From the NCBI GenBank assembly GCA_965223255.1, contig CBDCWA010000002.1:558001-622000 (forward strand): a stretch of DNA of 64,000 nucleotides. The letters are read 5' to 3'. The stretch is from CBDCWA01 sp965223255 (GTDB lineage Bacteria; Pseudomonadota; Alphaproteobacteria; Rhizobiales; Hyphomicrobiaceae). Each line of letters starts with the position of its first letter. Position 1 is the first letter of the stretch. Shown here in pieces: positions 43,051-51,136 of this stretch. The notes under the pieces were generated by a model that ran no database searches, was not told the origin of the DNA, and saw nothing but the letters and a program-made list of their open reading frames with translations. The position numbers were made by a program, and so were the translations under genes.

Positions 43051-43652
43051 GTGCTGCTCATACCTGCTGGATTGATAACAATGTGATGGCCAGTTGTGCG
43101 CTGCAATGGGCAGTTTTGCAAGCTGGCGCCGCCGCCGTTGCAAATGCAATCATTCGCGCCGTAGAGGACATGCGTGCCCCCCATCAGGACAACACGACGG
43201 TGATCGTGGTGTGCCCGCGTGTGTCGGACTGAGCGGGTCAGGTCTTTTGCGCCATCCATCCACAGTGTCGTTGGCGCCTTGCACTCGAAATTTTTTGCGA
43301 ATCAGCTTTTCTAGTGCCGCGACCAGCAATGCCTGCTGCGAGGCTGAATACCGGCTTCTGTCGTGGAAATTGGCGGTCGCTATCGTGCCGGTGTGGCTTT
43401 TGAGACAAGGGTCTCGATCGGGAACAACGACGGATTGACGAATTAAAGGAGCGTTCATCACCATTCAGAACCCTCTAACCAGCTGATTCAAAATTAAAAA
43501 ATTAAGCTTTCTGCTGAGCTTCCTGTCTTTTGCAGCTAGGATGTGCTTGCCCGAATCGGGTATCAACACCTAGGCGGGGGAAGGCTGGGCCGATTGGTGC
43601 TGTCTGGCCTCCCCATCGATGGCGCAATCACGGTGCTCGGCGGGGGGCTCTG
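43051..43652. other. Intergenic region between rhodanese and TolC-like gene
   Basis: These 600 bp hold no confident gene. A minus-strand frame at 43150-43458 (about 102 codons) has a plausible helical stretch (SASQQALLVAALEKLIRKKFRVQG) but a low-complexity C-terminal half. It could be a small real gene, a remnant, or chance. Confidence 0.35.
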
Positions 43653-45146
43653 ATGCACGTTTGGCAACTGGGGGCAGCTTCGGCTGCGGTGATGCTCGTG
43701 GGGTGTGCCGTGATCCCTGAGCCATTGAGCGATGGCGAACGCACCGCCTATGCCAAGGACATGCGCCAGCGCGTCGTCGCGGCCCAAGAACCGATTTCCC
43801 GCCGCATCAGCCTGTATGAGGCTATGGCCCGCGCCCTTAAATACAATCTCGACAAGCGCGTCAAGGAGATGGAAATCATCTTGCGCGACCGCCAGCTCAG
43901 TGTTGCCCATTATTCCAAGCTGCCCAATTTGGTTGCCAATTCCGGTTATGCCGATCGCAGCAACTATGCAGGCGGCAGCAGCGTCCGGATCCTCGCCCCG
44001 CGCGAAATCGGCTCTGAAAGCCTGACCTCGTCCTCGTCGTCCGAGCGCGATGTGCGCTCGGCTGACTTGCGCTTTTCCTGGCACATTCTGGATTTCGGTT
44101 TGTCTTGGATCCGCGCCAAACAGGCGGCCGACCGGGCGATGGTGGCCCGTGAACATCGCCGCCGTGTGATCAATAGAATTACCGAGGATGTGCGCGTTGC
44201 CTATTGGCGTTCGGTCACCGCAACGCGCTTGCTCTATCGCTTGCAGCGCCTGGAAGCGCGTGTCAACCGGGCCCTGAAAGACACCCAATCGCTGGCGGCC
44301 AAGCGTCAGACCTCGCCATTGACGGCGCTGACCTATGAGCGTGAGCTGGTTCAAATTCAGCGCGAGATCCGCCGTCTCAGCGGTGATCTAAGCACCGCCA
44401 AAGCGCAGCTTGCAGCCTTGATGAATATCGATCCCGGCGACAGATTCCGTGTCGTGGTGCCGCGCCGCATGCCGCAGCCCCGCCATATCGGCCTATCGGC
44501 CCGTGCGATGGTTGCCCGCGCCCTGTTGAGCCGTTCGGAACTGCGCGAAGCCGCCTACAATCAGCGCATCAACGACCGTGACGCCGAAGCAGCGATTTTG
44601 CAGATGCTGCCTGGCGTTTCGTTTTCCGCCGCCCCGAATTGGAATTCCAACACCTATTTGTTCAACAGCCATTGGGTGGCCTGGGGGGCGCGGGCCAGCT
44701 GGAACCTGATGCAGGTGTTTTCGTATCCCGCGCGCCGGGCCGAGATTGACGCCAAGGATGATTTGCTGGACAAGCGCGCCCTTGCCGTCACCATGGCGAT
44801 CATGACCCAGGTACACGTCGCCCGCGCCCGTCTCATCCATGCCCGTCGCAAATATCGCTCTGCCCGCCACTACAACTATGTACAGCTGCGGATCGTGCAA
44901 CAGATCCGCCAGGCGCTGGCGGCCGGCAAGGTCTCCGAGCAGGCCGCCATCCGCGAAGAGATGAACGCGCTTGTGGCCCAGACCAAACTGGATCTCGCCT
45001 ATGTTGAACTGCAAAGCGCGTTTGCCAACGTCTATGCCTCGATGGGCCTGACGCCATATGCCAACGCGGATCTGACCCATCGCACTGTCACGGCATTGAA
45101 GGCCTCACTGCGCAACGGCTGGCGCCAGCTCGGCGATCGGTTTTAA
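43653..45146 (+). CDS. TolC-family outer-membrane efflux lipoprotein (orphan)
   Basis: This 497-residue protein starts at ATG 43653 after a G-rich Shine-Dalgarno. It has a lipoprotein signal (VMLVGC, lipid-modified Cys about residue 18) like the NodT/OprM group. Two long helical OEP repeats follow: the first about 50-240 (RISLYEAMARALKYNLDKRV) and the second about 290-480 (ALLSRSELREAAYNQRINDRDAEAAIL). Such proteins form trimeric channels joining RND or ABC pumps to the outside. No pump or membrane-fusion gene is adjacent. The frame is open upstream to 43530, but that part lacks coding character. Confidence 0.88.
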   Translation: MHVWQLGAASAAVMLVGCAVIPEPLSDGERTAYAKDMRQRVVAAQEPISRRISLYEAMARALKYNLDKRVKEMEIILRDRQLSVAHYSKLPNLVANSGYADRSNYAGGSSVRILAPREIGSESLTSSSSSERDVRSADLRFSWHILDFGLSWIRAKQAADRAMVAREHRRRVINRITEDVRVAYWRSVTATRLLYRLQRLEARVNRALKDTQSLAAKRQTSPLTALTYERELVQIQREIRRLSGDLSTAKAQLAALMNIDPGDRFRVVVPRRMPQPRHIGLSARAMVARALLSRSELREAAYNQRINDRDAEAAILQMLPGVSFSAAPNWNSNTYLFNSHWVAWGARASWNLMQVFSYPARRAEIDAKDDLLDKRALAVTMAIMTQVHVARARLIHARRKYRSARHYNYVQLRIVQQIRQALAAGKVSEQAAIREEMNALVAQTKLDLAYVELQSAFANVYASMGLTPYANADLTHRTVTALKASLRNGWRQLGDRF

Positions 45147-45358
45147 ACCCGCGCGCTGACCGCAATGCCGCCGATATCCCGCTTAGCCAAGGTATCAGGT
45201 GAGGCTATTGCAGCGCCATTACCAGATCGTCATGCACAAAGTAGACACCGCTTCAAGGGTTACGGCCTGACGCACAAAGATGATCGCATCTTAAGACGTG
45301 AGCAACGCTACGACTTTCGTTTGGCATCGTCCGGAATCTAATTCACCGGCATGGTGTT

Positions 45359-46231
45359 CTAGACAATCGCCTCTTCACCTTTGAGTTGTGCGCGATGCAT
45401 GATCCGGCGGCTATTGGGATCGAACGAATCTCTACGGTGCAGGACGGATAAGTTTTGCCACATGAGAATATCGCCTTGCCGCCATTGGTGGCGCATAGCA
45501 TATCGCGGCTGACTGACATGCGCCCAAAGAGCGTCCAACAGATCATCGCTTTCCGCAACCTCGAGGCCGACAATGTAGGCGTGCGGGCGCCGTCCCAGAA
45601 ACAGACATTTACGCCCGCTTATCGGATCGGTACGTACCAGCGGATGTCGCGCTCCAGGCGTGTCACGCACGTCGCTGATTTCCTGATACCCCTTGCGCAG
45701 CATTCCGGCACTGTTGTGCGCACAATCATGGATGGCACGCCGGCCTTCTATCCGTTTCTTCAGCGTCTCCGGAAGCTCCTCATAAGCCTGGAACATATTT
45801 GCAAAATAGGTATCACCGCCGCTGGGTGGCACTTCCATGGCATAGAGAATTGCGCCCTTGGGCGGCTGCTCAGTATATGTCATATCCGCATGCCAGACCG
45901 CTTCGCCATCGCCGAGATTACCAATCGGTTGGCCGCCTTCGACGACATTGGAGATCACATTCAGCTCGGGATGGTCAGGCAAAAACGATATGCCATATGG
46001 GTTTGGCCCTGGCGGATCGAGCTCACCGAAATTTCGTGCAAACGAAACCAATTGATCATCGCTCAACGCTTGATCGTGTGCGACCAAAACCAGATGTTGC
46101 CGCCACGCATCGACCAGCCGGCGCACGACCTCCGCAGCCAGGGGCTGGGCGGCATCGAGACCGATGACCGTGGCGCCAAGCGGCCCGCCCAGCGGTTCGA
46201 TCGAAAGCTTGTCATCCGCTGCAATTGTCAT
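45359..46231 (-). CDS. TauD/TfdA-family Fe(II)/2-oxoglutarate dioxygenase
   Basis: This 290-residue oxygenase uses iron, 2-oxoglutarate and O2. The HxD iron ligands are H114 and D116 in VWHADMTY, and the distal His lies in NLSVLHRRDSFDP, followed by the 2-oxoglutarate-binding Arg in SRRIMHRAQLKG. Family members release sulfite from taurine, cleave 2,4-D or act on other small acids. GGAGGAG precedes ATG 46231. It lies 52 bp downstream of a flavin monooxygenase gene on the same strand, suggesting one pathway for an organosulfur or carboxylate compound. Confidence 0.9.
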   Translation of the reverse strand: MTIAADDKLSIEPLGGPLGATVIGLDAAQPLAAEVVRRLVDAWRQHLVLVAHDQALSDDQLVSFARNFGELDPPGPNPYGISFLPDHPELNVISNVVEGGQPIGNLGDGEAVWHADMTYTEQPPKGAILYAMEVPPSGGDTYFANMFQAYEELPETLKKRIEGRRAIHDCAHNSAGMLRKGYQEISDVRDTPGARHPLVRTDPISGRKCLFLGRRPHAYIVGLEVAESDDLLDALWAHVSQPRYAMRHQWRQGDILMWQNLSVLHRRDSFDPNSRRIMHRAQLKGEEAIV

Positions 46232-46283
46232 CGCTTTGCTCCTCCGGTGGGGACAATATCCCATGTCCGCGCACAGGCAATCA

Positions 46284-47627
46284 TTATGATCGCGATCGCG
46301 CGCCGTCCCAATAAGCACTCACAACAGGTGCCAGCCCATAATGCGAGCGAAGCGTCGTTCCCTCGTATTCCGTTCGGAAAAGGCCCCGCTTACGCAGGAT
46401 CGGCAGCACCTCGTCGACAAATATATCCAACATCATCGGCAAAATCGGCGGCATCAGATTAAACCCGTCCGCCGCCCGGTCCATGACCCAATCTTCCATG
46501 CGATCGGCAATATGCTCCGGCGTTCCTGCAATAGTGAAGTGTCCGCGCGCGCCAGCCAGCTTGGCGAGCAACTGGCGCAGGGTCGGCTTTTCGTTGTCGA
46601 CGACACCGAGAATGACTTCGGTTCGGCTACGCGCCGCTTCGTTTGCACTTGGGTCAGGAAAATCGCTGCGCTTTAGCGGCTTATCCAATGATAAATGGGA
46701 AAGATCCGCCCCGCCAAAGCGTGTCGACAGCCGCCTGCGCCCCATTTCGGGATTGGCAAGCTCGCTCAATTCCGTCCACAAGCGCTCAGCTTCGGCTTCG
46801 CTGGAACCGATCAGCGGACTGAACCCCGGCAGGATCAATGCCTGATCCTCCGCCCGACCGGCCCGGACGACGCGCGCTTTCAAGTCTTCATAGAAGTCCT
46901 TGGCCGTAGCCATCTCCATGTGTGCGGTAAAAACCATCTCCGCGTAACGGGCAGCAAACTCGCGGCCCGATTCACTTGAACCAGCTTGCACAAGAACCGG
47001 ACGCCCTTGCGGCGAGCGCGGCAGATTCATCGCACCTTGCACCTTATAATGCCTGCCACTGTGTTTGATTTCGCGTATTCTTTTCGGATCGGCATAAAGC
47101 CCGGATTGGCGATCATCGACCAGGGCATCATGTGCCCAGCTGTCCCAAAGGCCGTTGACGACCTGCATGTATTCTTCGGCCCGCTCATACCGGTCGGCAT
47201 GAGCAATGATATTTTCACTGCCATAGTTTTGCGCTGCGGCTGCCAACCAGGTGGTGACAATATTCCAACCGATCCGGCCACCACTGATATGATCGAGCGA
47301 AGAAAACTGACGCGCAAGATTGTAAGGTTCGGTATAGGTCGTCGATGCGGTCGCAACAAGGCCAATGTGGCTGGTATTGACCGCCAAAGCAGCCAGCAGC
47401 GTCAGGGGCTCAAGCCCAGTGCGCGGCCCGAATTCGATATCGTCATGGAGTGCCAAATGATCTGCGATGAAGATCGAATCGAAACAGGCCGCTTCAGCAC
47501 GCTTGGTCAAATCCTGATAATAACCGATATCCATAAGCGAGCGCTCTGACGATCTGGGATGTCGCCACGAGGCCTCGTGATGGCCACGCGTTTGGACAAA
47601 GAGATTGAGATGCATGCGCCGCGGCAT
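46284..47627 (-). CDS. LLM-class FMN-dependent monooxygenase (NtaA/SnaA/DszA type)
   Basis: This 447-residue enzyme has the NtaA/SnaA/DszA pattern: RMHLNLFVQTRGHHEASWRHP at the start, FDSIFIADHLAL, HIGLVATASTTYTEPYNLARQFSSLDHISGGRIGWN and RPVLVQAGSSESGREFAA. These two-component monooxygenases take reduced FMN from a separate reductase and attack aminopolycarboxylates, sulfones or similar substrates. ATG 47627 has GGGGGA upstream. It is followed by the TauD gene. A perfect palindrome 87 bp upstream may be its operator. Confidence 0.9.
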   Translation of the reverse strand: MPRRMHLNLFVQTRGHHEASWRHPRSSERSLMDIGYYQDLTKRAEAACFDSIFIADHLALHDDIEFGPRTGLEPLTLLAALAVNTSHIGLVATASTTYTEPYNLARQFSSLDHISGGRIGWNIVTTWLAAAAQNYGSENIIAHADRYERAEEYMQVVNGLWDSWAHDALVDDRQSGLYADPKRIREIKHSGRHYKVQGAMNLPRSPQGRPVLVQAGSSESGREFAARYAEMVFTAHMEMATAKDFYEDLKARVVRAGRAEDQALILPGFSPLIGSSEAEAERLWTELSELANPEMGRRRLSTRFGGADLSHLSLDKPLKRSDFPDPSANEAARSRTEVILGVVDNEKPTLRQLLAKLAGARGHFTIAGTPEHIADRMEDWVMDRAADGFNLMPPILPMMLDIFVDEVLPILRKRGLFRTEYEGTTLRSHYGLAPVVSAYWDGARSRS

Positions 47628-47713
47628 TCCGCGTCCCCCGTTAAGCCATGAGCTGTTCGGTTGAGCTATAATCGCAATACTAGCAAAATCGCACGACGTG
47701 AATAAATGATATT

Positions 47714-47732
47714 TTGCATATATCGTATGCAA
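47714..47732. promoter_or_regulatory. Palindromic operator candidate upstream of the LLM/tauD unit
   Basis: TTGCATATATCGTATGCAA is a perfect 7-bp inverted repeat around TATCG, 87 bp before the LLM start. Size and AT-rich centre fit a GntR-type or similar dimeric regulator. No regulator gene is adjacent. Confidence 0.45.
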
Positions 47733-47871
47733 TTTTGACATTTAGGCTGGCGTCCATATTTTTACTCGAGGTTCGTTGGATCGTGGAGTTGGGAGGGGGC
47801 GTCACAATGATGTTTTGCCGATCGGTGGCAGTGGCATCGCCTGCGGCGAAGCGCTCACGGCGCACAAGACA

Positions 47872-47892
47872 TATCATGGCGCACCCGACAGG
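47872..47892. repeat. Left 21-bp direct repeat (putative attachment site)
   Basis: This 21-bp stretch is identical to 61640-61660. It covers the 3' end of the tRNA, its encoded CCA, and five bases beyond. tRNA-targeting integrases leave exactly this kind of direct repeat. Confidence 0.55.
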
Positions 47893-47952
47893 GTCTGAAC
47901 GAGTGACCGCTGCCTTCGGAGGCAGCGGACTCTCCAGCTAAGCTGTGGGTGC
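47877..47952 (-). pseudogene. Degenerate tRNA-Arg(CCG) copy
   Basis: This 76-base segment aligns along its full length with the intact tRNA-Arg gene at 61645-61721, same strand. The acceptor 3' half and CCA are conserved, and the anticodon region keeps CTGCCTTCGGAGG (plus strand). The T-stem is broken (CCTGT is replaced by GAGTG on the plus strand), the anticodon stem has changed by an indel, and the D-arm is altered. It cannot fold as a normal tRNA. It is the left limit of the accessory block. Confidence 0.8.
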
Positions 47953-48078
47953 CACTTGGGCGAAGAAATAATGCCAGACCAGAACGAGTAAAATCGCGAA
48001 CGCACGTATCCCGTCGAGTTCGGCTATTCTGGCTGCATTCTGCTCGCGTCCACCAGAGGACCAAGCACCGCTTGCCAT
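47938..48078 (-). pseudogene. 5' fragment of an acyltransferase-3 (OafA/YrhL) gene
   Basis: The frame starts at ATG 48078 and gives about 46 residues. The last 30 match the N-terminus of the acyltransferase_3 family: RIAELDGIRAFAILLVLVWHYFF. It then runs into the degenerate tRNA copy and stops at 47938-47940, so more than 300 residues of the enzyme are missing. The break coincides with the tRNA-like repeat, as expected if recombination there cut the gene. Confidence 0.7.
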
Positions 48079-48187
48079 ATACTCGGGAAATCGGCGTGTA
48101 TGTGTGCGCATACTACATACCACGTTTTCGCGCATCGAGATCTGGCTCTGTCGGTGCACAATCTGCTCGCCCATGCTCCTAAACCGG

Positions 48188-49045
48188 CTAGGTTTTGTCA
48201 CTTGGCCACGGCTGCCAAGCGGGGATCTCTTCCGGCTTATCTATGTATTTCGATAGGTCTTCGTGACCGAACCGCAAATTGGCATAGCGGATGGAAACCG
48301 TTTCGCGAACGCGTTTGCCGGATGGGTTCTCATGTTCATTTTTGCGAGCCGCCCATGCCATCTTAATGCCACGGTAGATGCCAAATTTTGCATAGCAATC
48401 CGTGGCGCCCTTCTTTCCGAGCGCACCCTTATAATCGAGAACCTGGGAACCATTCAGCCAGCTTTTCCAATACCCCCTACCGCCGACCGGATCGAATTTA
48501 TAGGTCTCAACAAAGTGAATCCACTCCCCCTGCTTAATCCTTTGCTTATGCCGGACAGAACTATTTTTGGACTCGCCTTCTGCATACCCCACCCACATTA
48601 GCAGACCCTTTGGTTTCAGGAGGTGAGGCATCGGCCAGCCTTTTATATGATAGATTTGGCGAACGATGCACCACTGCGAGGTCGACCATTCTCCAGGCTC
48701 ATAGTACATCGACCATGCCGACCAGATGGGCCGGTCATACTTAAATCGTGTCGGCCAACCATCAAGTTCGGTCCTTTCAGAGTCCCACTTGCTGTCCTTC
48801 TTCCAGTAGTTCTCAGCCAGCATCGAAAAGCGAACGACACCGTCCTTGGTCATCTGCATGGCTTCAGTCTTCGGCCCGCACTCGGCTTCATATTTGCGAC
48901 CATTGATAGTTAAGTAGTCACCGGAGCGAATAATCCGCCAGGGTCCACTATTGGATCTAGCCGACGATTGTTCGCCGCAGCCGACCAGGCCGCCGCCGAG
49001 CGCACTGGCTCCCATGCCAACAAGATAGTCACGTCGGGAAATCAT
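48188..49045 (-). CDS. Tat-exported polysaccharide-lyase-like lipoprotein
   Basis: This 285-residue protein begins with a twin-arginine signal (SRRDYLVGMG) combined with a lipobox (GLVGC, Cys about residue 23). It is thus exported folded and anchored by lipid. The body resembles the jelly-roll heparin-lyase/alginate-lyase-like family (PF14099): a MQMTKDGVVRFSM strand, WSAWSMYYEPG, QGEWIHFVETYKF, GYWKSWLNGSQVLDYKG, and the late KFGIYRG. AAGGAG precedes ATG 49045. It follows the membrane protein gene by 31 bp and is probably co-transcribed with it. Substrate unknown, likely an acidic polysaccharide. Confidence 0.75.
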   Translation of the reverse strand: MISRRDYLVGMGASALGGGLVGCGEQSSARSNSGPWRIIRSGDYLTINGRKYEAECGPKTEAMQMTKDGVVRFSMLAENYWKKDSKWDSERTELDGWPTRFKYDRPIWSAWSMYYEPGEWSTSQWCIVRQIYHIKGWPMPHLLKPKGLLMWVGYAEGESKNSSVRHKQRIKQGEWIHFVETYKFDPVGGRGYWKSWLNGSQVLDYKGALGKKGATDCYAKFGIYRGIKMAWAARKNEHENPSGKRVRETVSIRYANLRFGHEDLSKYIDKPEEIPAWQPWPSDKT

Positions 49046-49076
49046 TCGACTGCTCCTTCATCTCATCGATAGGCCT

Positions 49077-50861
49077 TCAAGGTACACCTTTGCGCACGTA
49101 AACCCGCCAAAAAGTCGTTTCTCCGGCTTGCCGAAACACCTTGCCGAAATAGCTTCCGTAGATGTCCCAGATCGCCTCGCGGGCTTCGGCTTCGATCGGC
49201 AGTTTAGGATCCAGCAGGCAGGTCACGTCGCCAAACAGACGTTGTGCCGTTGGATGGCTTTGGTGTGAAAAACTCCTGCCATAGTGCATATAGGCATAAC
49301 CGCTGGCAGGCTTTTCTCCGAGCCATGATGCTGCTGCGTTGGCAAAGTCGGTAACAGCCAGCTTGTTCCCAGACGTGGTGCACAATTGTCGTGCCTTGTT
49401 AAGCCCAACCAGAGTCAACAGGTATTCATCGGGGAATGGTGCATGCATCGTGCTGAGCGGCCTCATGCTACGTGCCACCTTATAGGCTGATGCAGCGTCT
49501 ATTTTGCCGTCGAAGGATGCACGCAGTTTTTCAAGGTCGGAAGTGCGCGGCACGCGAAGCCGACTATAGGCCTTGGGTAGACCCTCAAGTGCTGTCGTAT
49601 TGGCCGTCGCCTTGGCATGCCGGATGATACTGCTCAGTGACTTGGGTAGATACAGGGTAATGCTTGTTGCTATGCCAAACGCAGCAACGGCAACCGCGAT
49701 GCGTCTGACCTCAGGACTAAATGATTTTTGATCATTCAGGGTCCGCATGAGGCAAATGACGGCAACCGCAACCGGTGTTACGAGGGCGCTGCCTTGCGCG
49801 GAGACCGTTACGAGTGCGCAGGAACCGACAAGCAGACAGAAGAAATAGACGGCTTCACGCAAAGTGATGGCACCGACCAGTGCCAAAGCAGTAAAAGGCA
49901 AAAGGGCAATAGGCAAAGATTCGGGAAGCGTATAAACAACAATCCGCATGAGGCCACGGAGATGGAAGGCGCCTGCAACATTTCCTGCAAGTGCTTGTTC
50001 TTTGACGTAGCCCCAATTGAGCCCGGGAAATAATACTTCTGCCAGGATGCAAAAGCCGAGTATCCACAAAGCGAACATCTTCAAGAAGTCTGTTCGGTTA
50101 AGCACAATCAGATGCCAGAATCCGACAAGGCAGATAATTGCTAGTCCGAACGGGACCTTTGAATAGAAGGCAAGGACCGCAATGAAGGCGGCAACCGGCG
50201 CATCGCATTGCGCCGCCAGCTTGGCCATATCGGGGCGCGGTACGATCGCGAACATCGCAGCAATCGTAACGACAATAAATCCAAAGCGATTGTAAAACAT
50301 CGCTGTTGTTGACAGTGGTGCAGCCGGGCTGCCAACAGGTGCGCCAAGCACCCACGGCGCCAGCATCAAAATTGAGAGCATGACAGAAATTGCCACGCCA
50401 GCAATAAGGTTCAGCCGAGTGGCAGAAATATAGAGCGTGAATAGCAGCACGATCCAGGCGTAGAACACGTGTGACGCCAAAACAGCAATCACCATGTCTC
50501 CGGTGAGATTGTAGACAAGTGCTTGCGGCGCAAATGCAAATATTCCAATCGGATTTGTGAATTGAACTCCGGAGACTTCGCCATGAGCCACGCGAAAAGC
50601 AATCTCCGTTAGAAGCAGAAAGTCATTGAGCATCAGCCCGATGAACAGCTTCCCCTCCCACACAAAAATGAGAGAAATTATCGCGACAATCGCACAGCTC
50701 GTGATCAAACCTAACCGATCAAAGTCGCGGGCTGCGATGCGGCCCAAACGATCAACCAGCACAGCCCGATTGGAGCCGCCAAAAAACGCAGCAGCTTTCC
50801 CTTGAATTGAGTGAACAATCTTAGAACATCGTGCGGTCGGAAAATTGATCCAATTAGTCAT
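49077..50861 (-). CDS. Multi-pass membrane protein, GT-C glycosyltransferase-like
   Basis: This approximately 594-residue protein has about 10-12 membrane helices (residues 60-430) and a C-terminal soluble domain (about 430-594). The first loop after TM1 has ND-FLLLTEIAFRVAHGE and TNPIGIFAF, similar in layout to GT-C enzymes of the GT39/GT87 kind, where an acidic residue in loop 1 is catalytic. This is a resemblance only. It is divergent from the decaprenyl-phospho-arabinose-like genes, so it is a candidate user of that sugar donor. ATG 50861 is chosen; the frame is open to 50891. Confidence 0.55.
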   Translation of the reverse strand: MTNWINFPTARCSKIVHSIQGKAAAFFGGSNRAVLVDRLGRIAARDFDRLGLITSCAIVAIISLIFVWEGKLFIGLMLNDFLLLTEIAFRVAHGEVSGVQFTNPIGIFAFAPQALVYNLTGDMVIAVLASHVFYAWIVLLFTLYISATRLNLIAGVAISVMLSILMLAPWVLGAPVGSPAAPLSTTAMFYNRFGFIVVTIAAMFAIVPRPDMAKLAAQCDAPVAAFIAVLAFYSKVPFGLAIICLVGFWHLIVLNRTDFLKMFALWILGFCILAEVLFPGLNWGYVKEQALAGNVAGAFHLRGLMRIVVYTLPESLPIALLPFTALALVGAITLREAVYFFCLLVGSCALVTVSAQGSALVTPVAVAVICLMRTLNDQKSFSPEVRRIAVAVAAFGIATSITLYLPKSLSSIIRHAKATANTTALEGLPKAYSRLRVPRTSDLEKLRASFDGKIDAASAYKVARSMRPLSTMHAPFPDEYLLTLVGLNKARQLCTTSGNKLAVTDFANAAASWLGEKPASGYAYMHYGRSFSHQSHPTAQRLFGDVTCLLDPKLPIEAEAREAIWDIYGSYFGKVFRQAGETTFWRVYVRKGVP

Positions 50862-51136
50862 TTGGGGGAGCAAACCCTGAAAAATACACAATATTTACAC
50901 GTATAACCGGTTGTACAATCTGCGTCATGGCTTGTTCACGCATCGGTGTCCCAATCTGTCAGGATGGTTAAGGGCGGACCTCCGGTAACCAACATTGCTT
51001 AATTCCCAACGCCCAGGTGAGCCGATGGGGTAATTCCTAGAGAAAATTTGATTGATCGAGTACGTTCTTATTCCTGCGCGCCAGCACGGTGTCGGGCGCT
51101 GATAGTGACTCAATTGCGGCATTTGATAGGTCGGCA

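Noticed and set aside
45455..46462. 335-codon plus-strand frame opposite the tauD gene
   Set aside because: Antisense to conserved iron-site motifs; no family features.
47714..47941. Plus-strand frame across the degenerate tRNA
   Set aside because: Spans a palindrome and tRNA-derived DNA; not protein-like.
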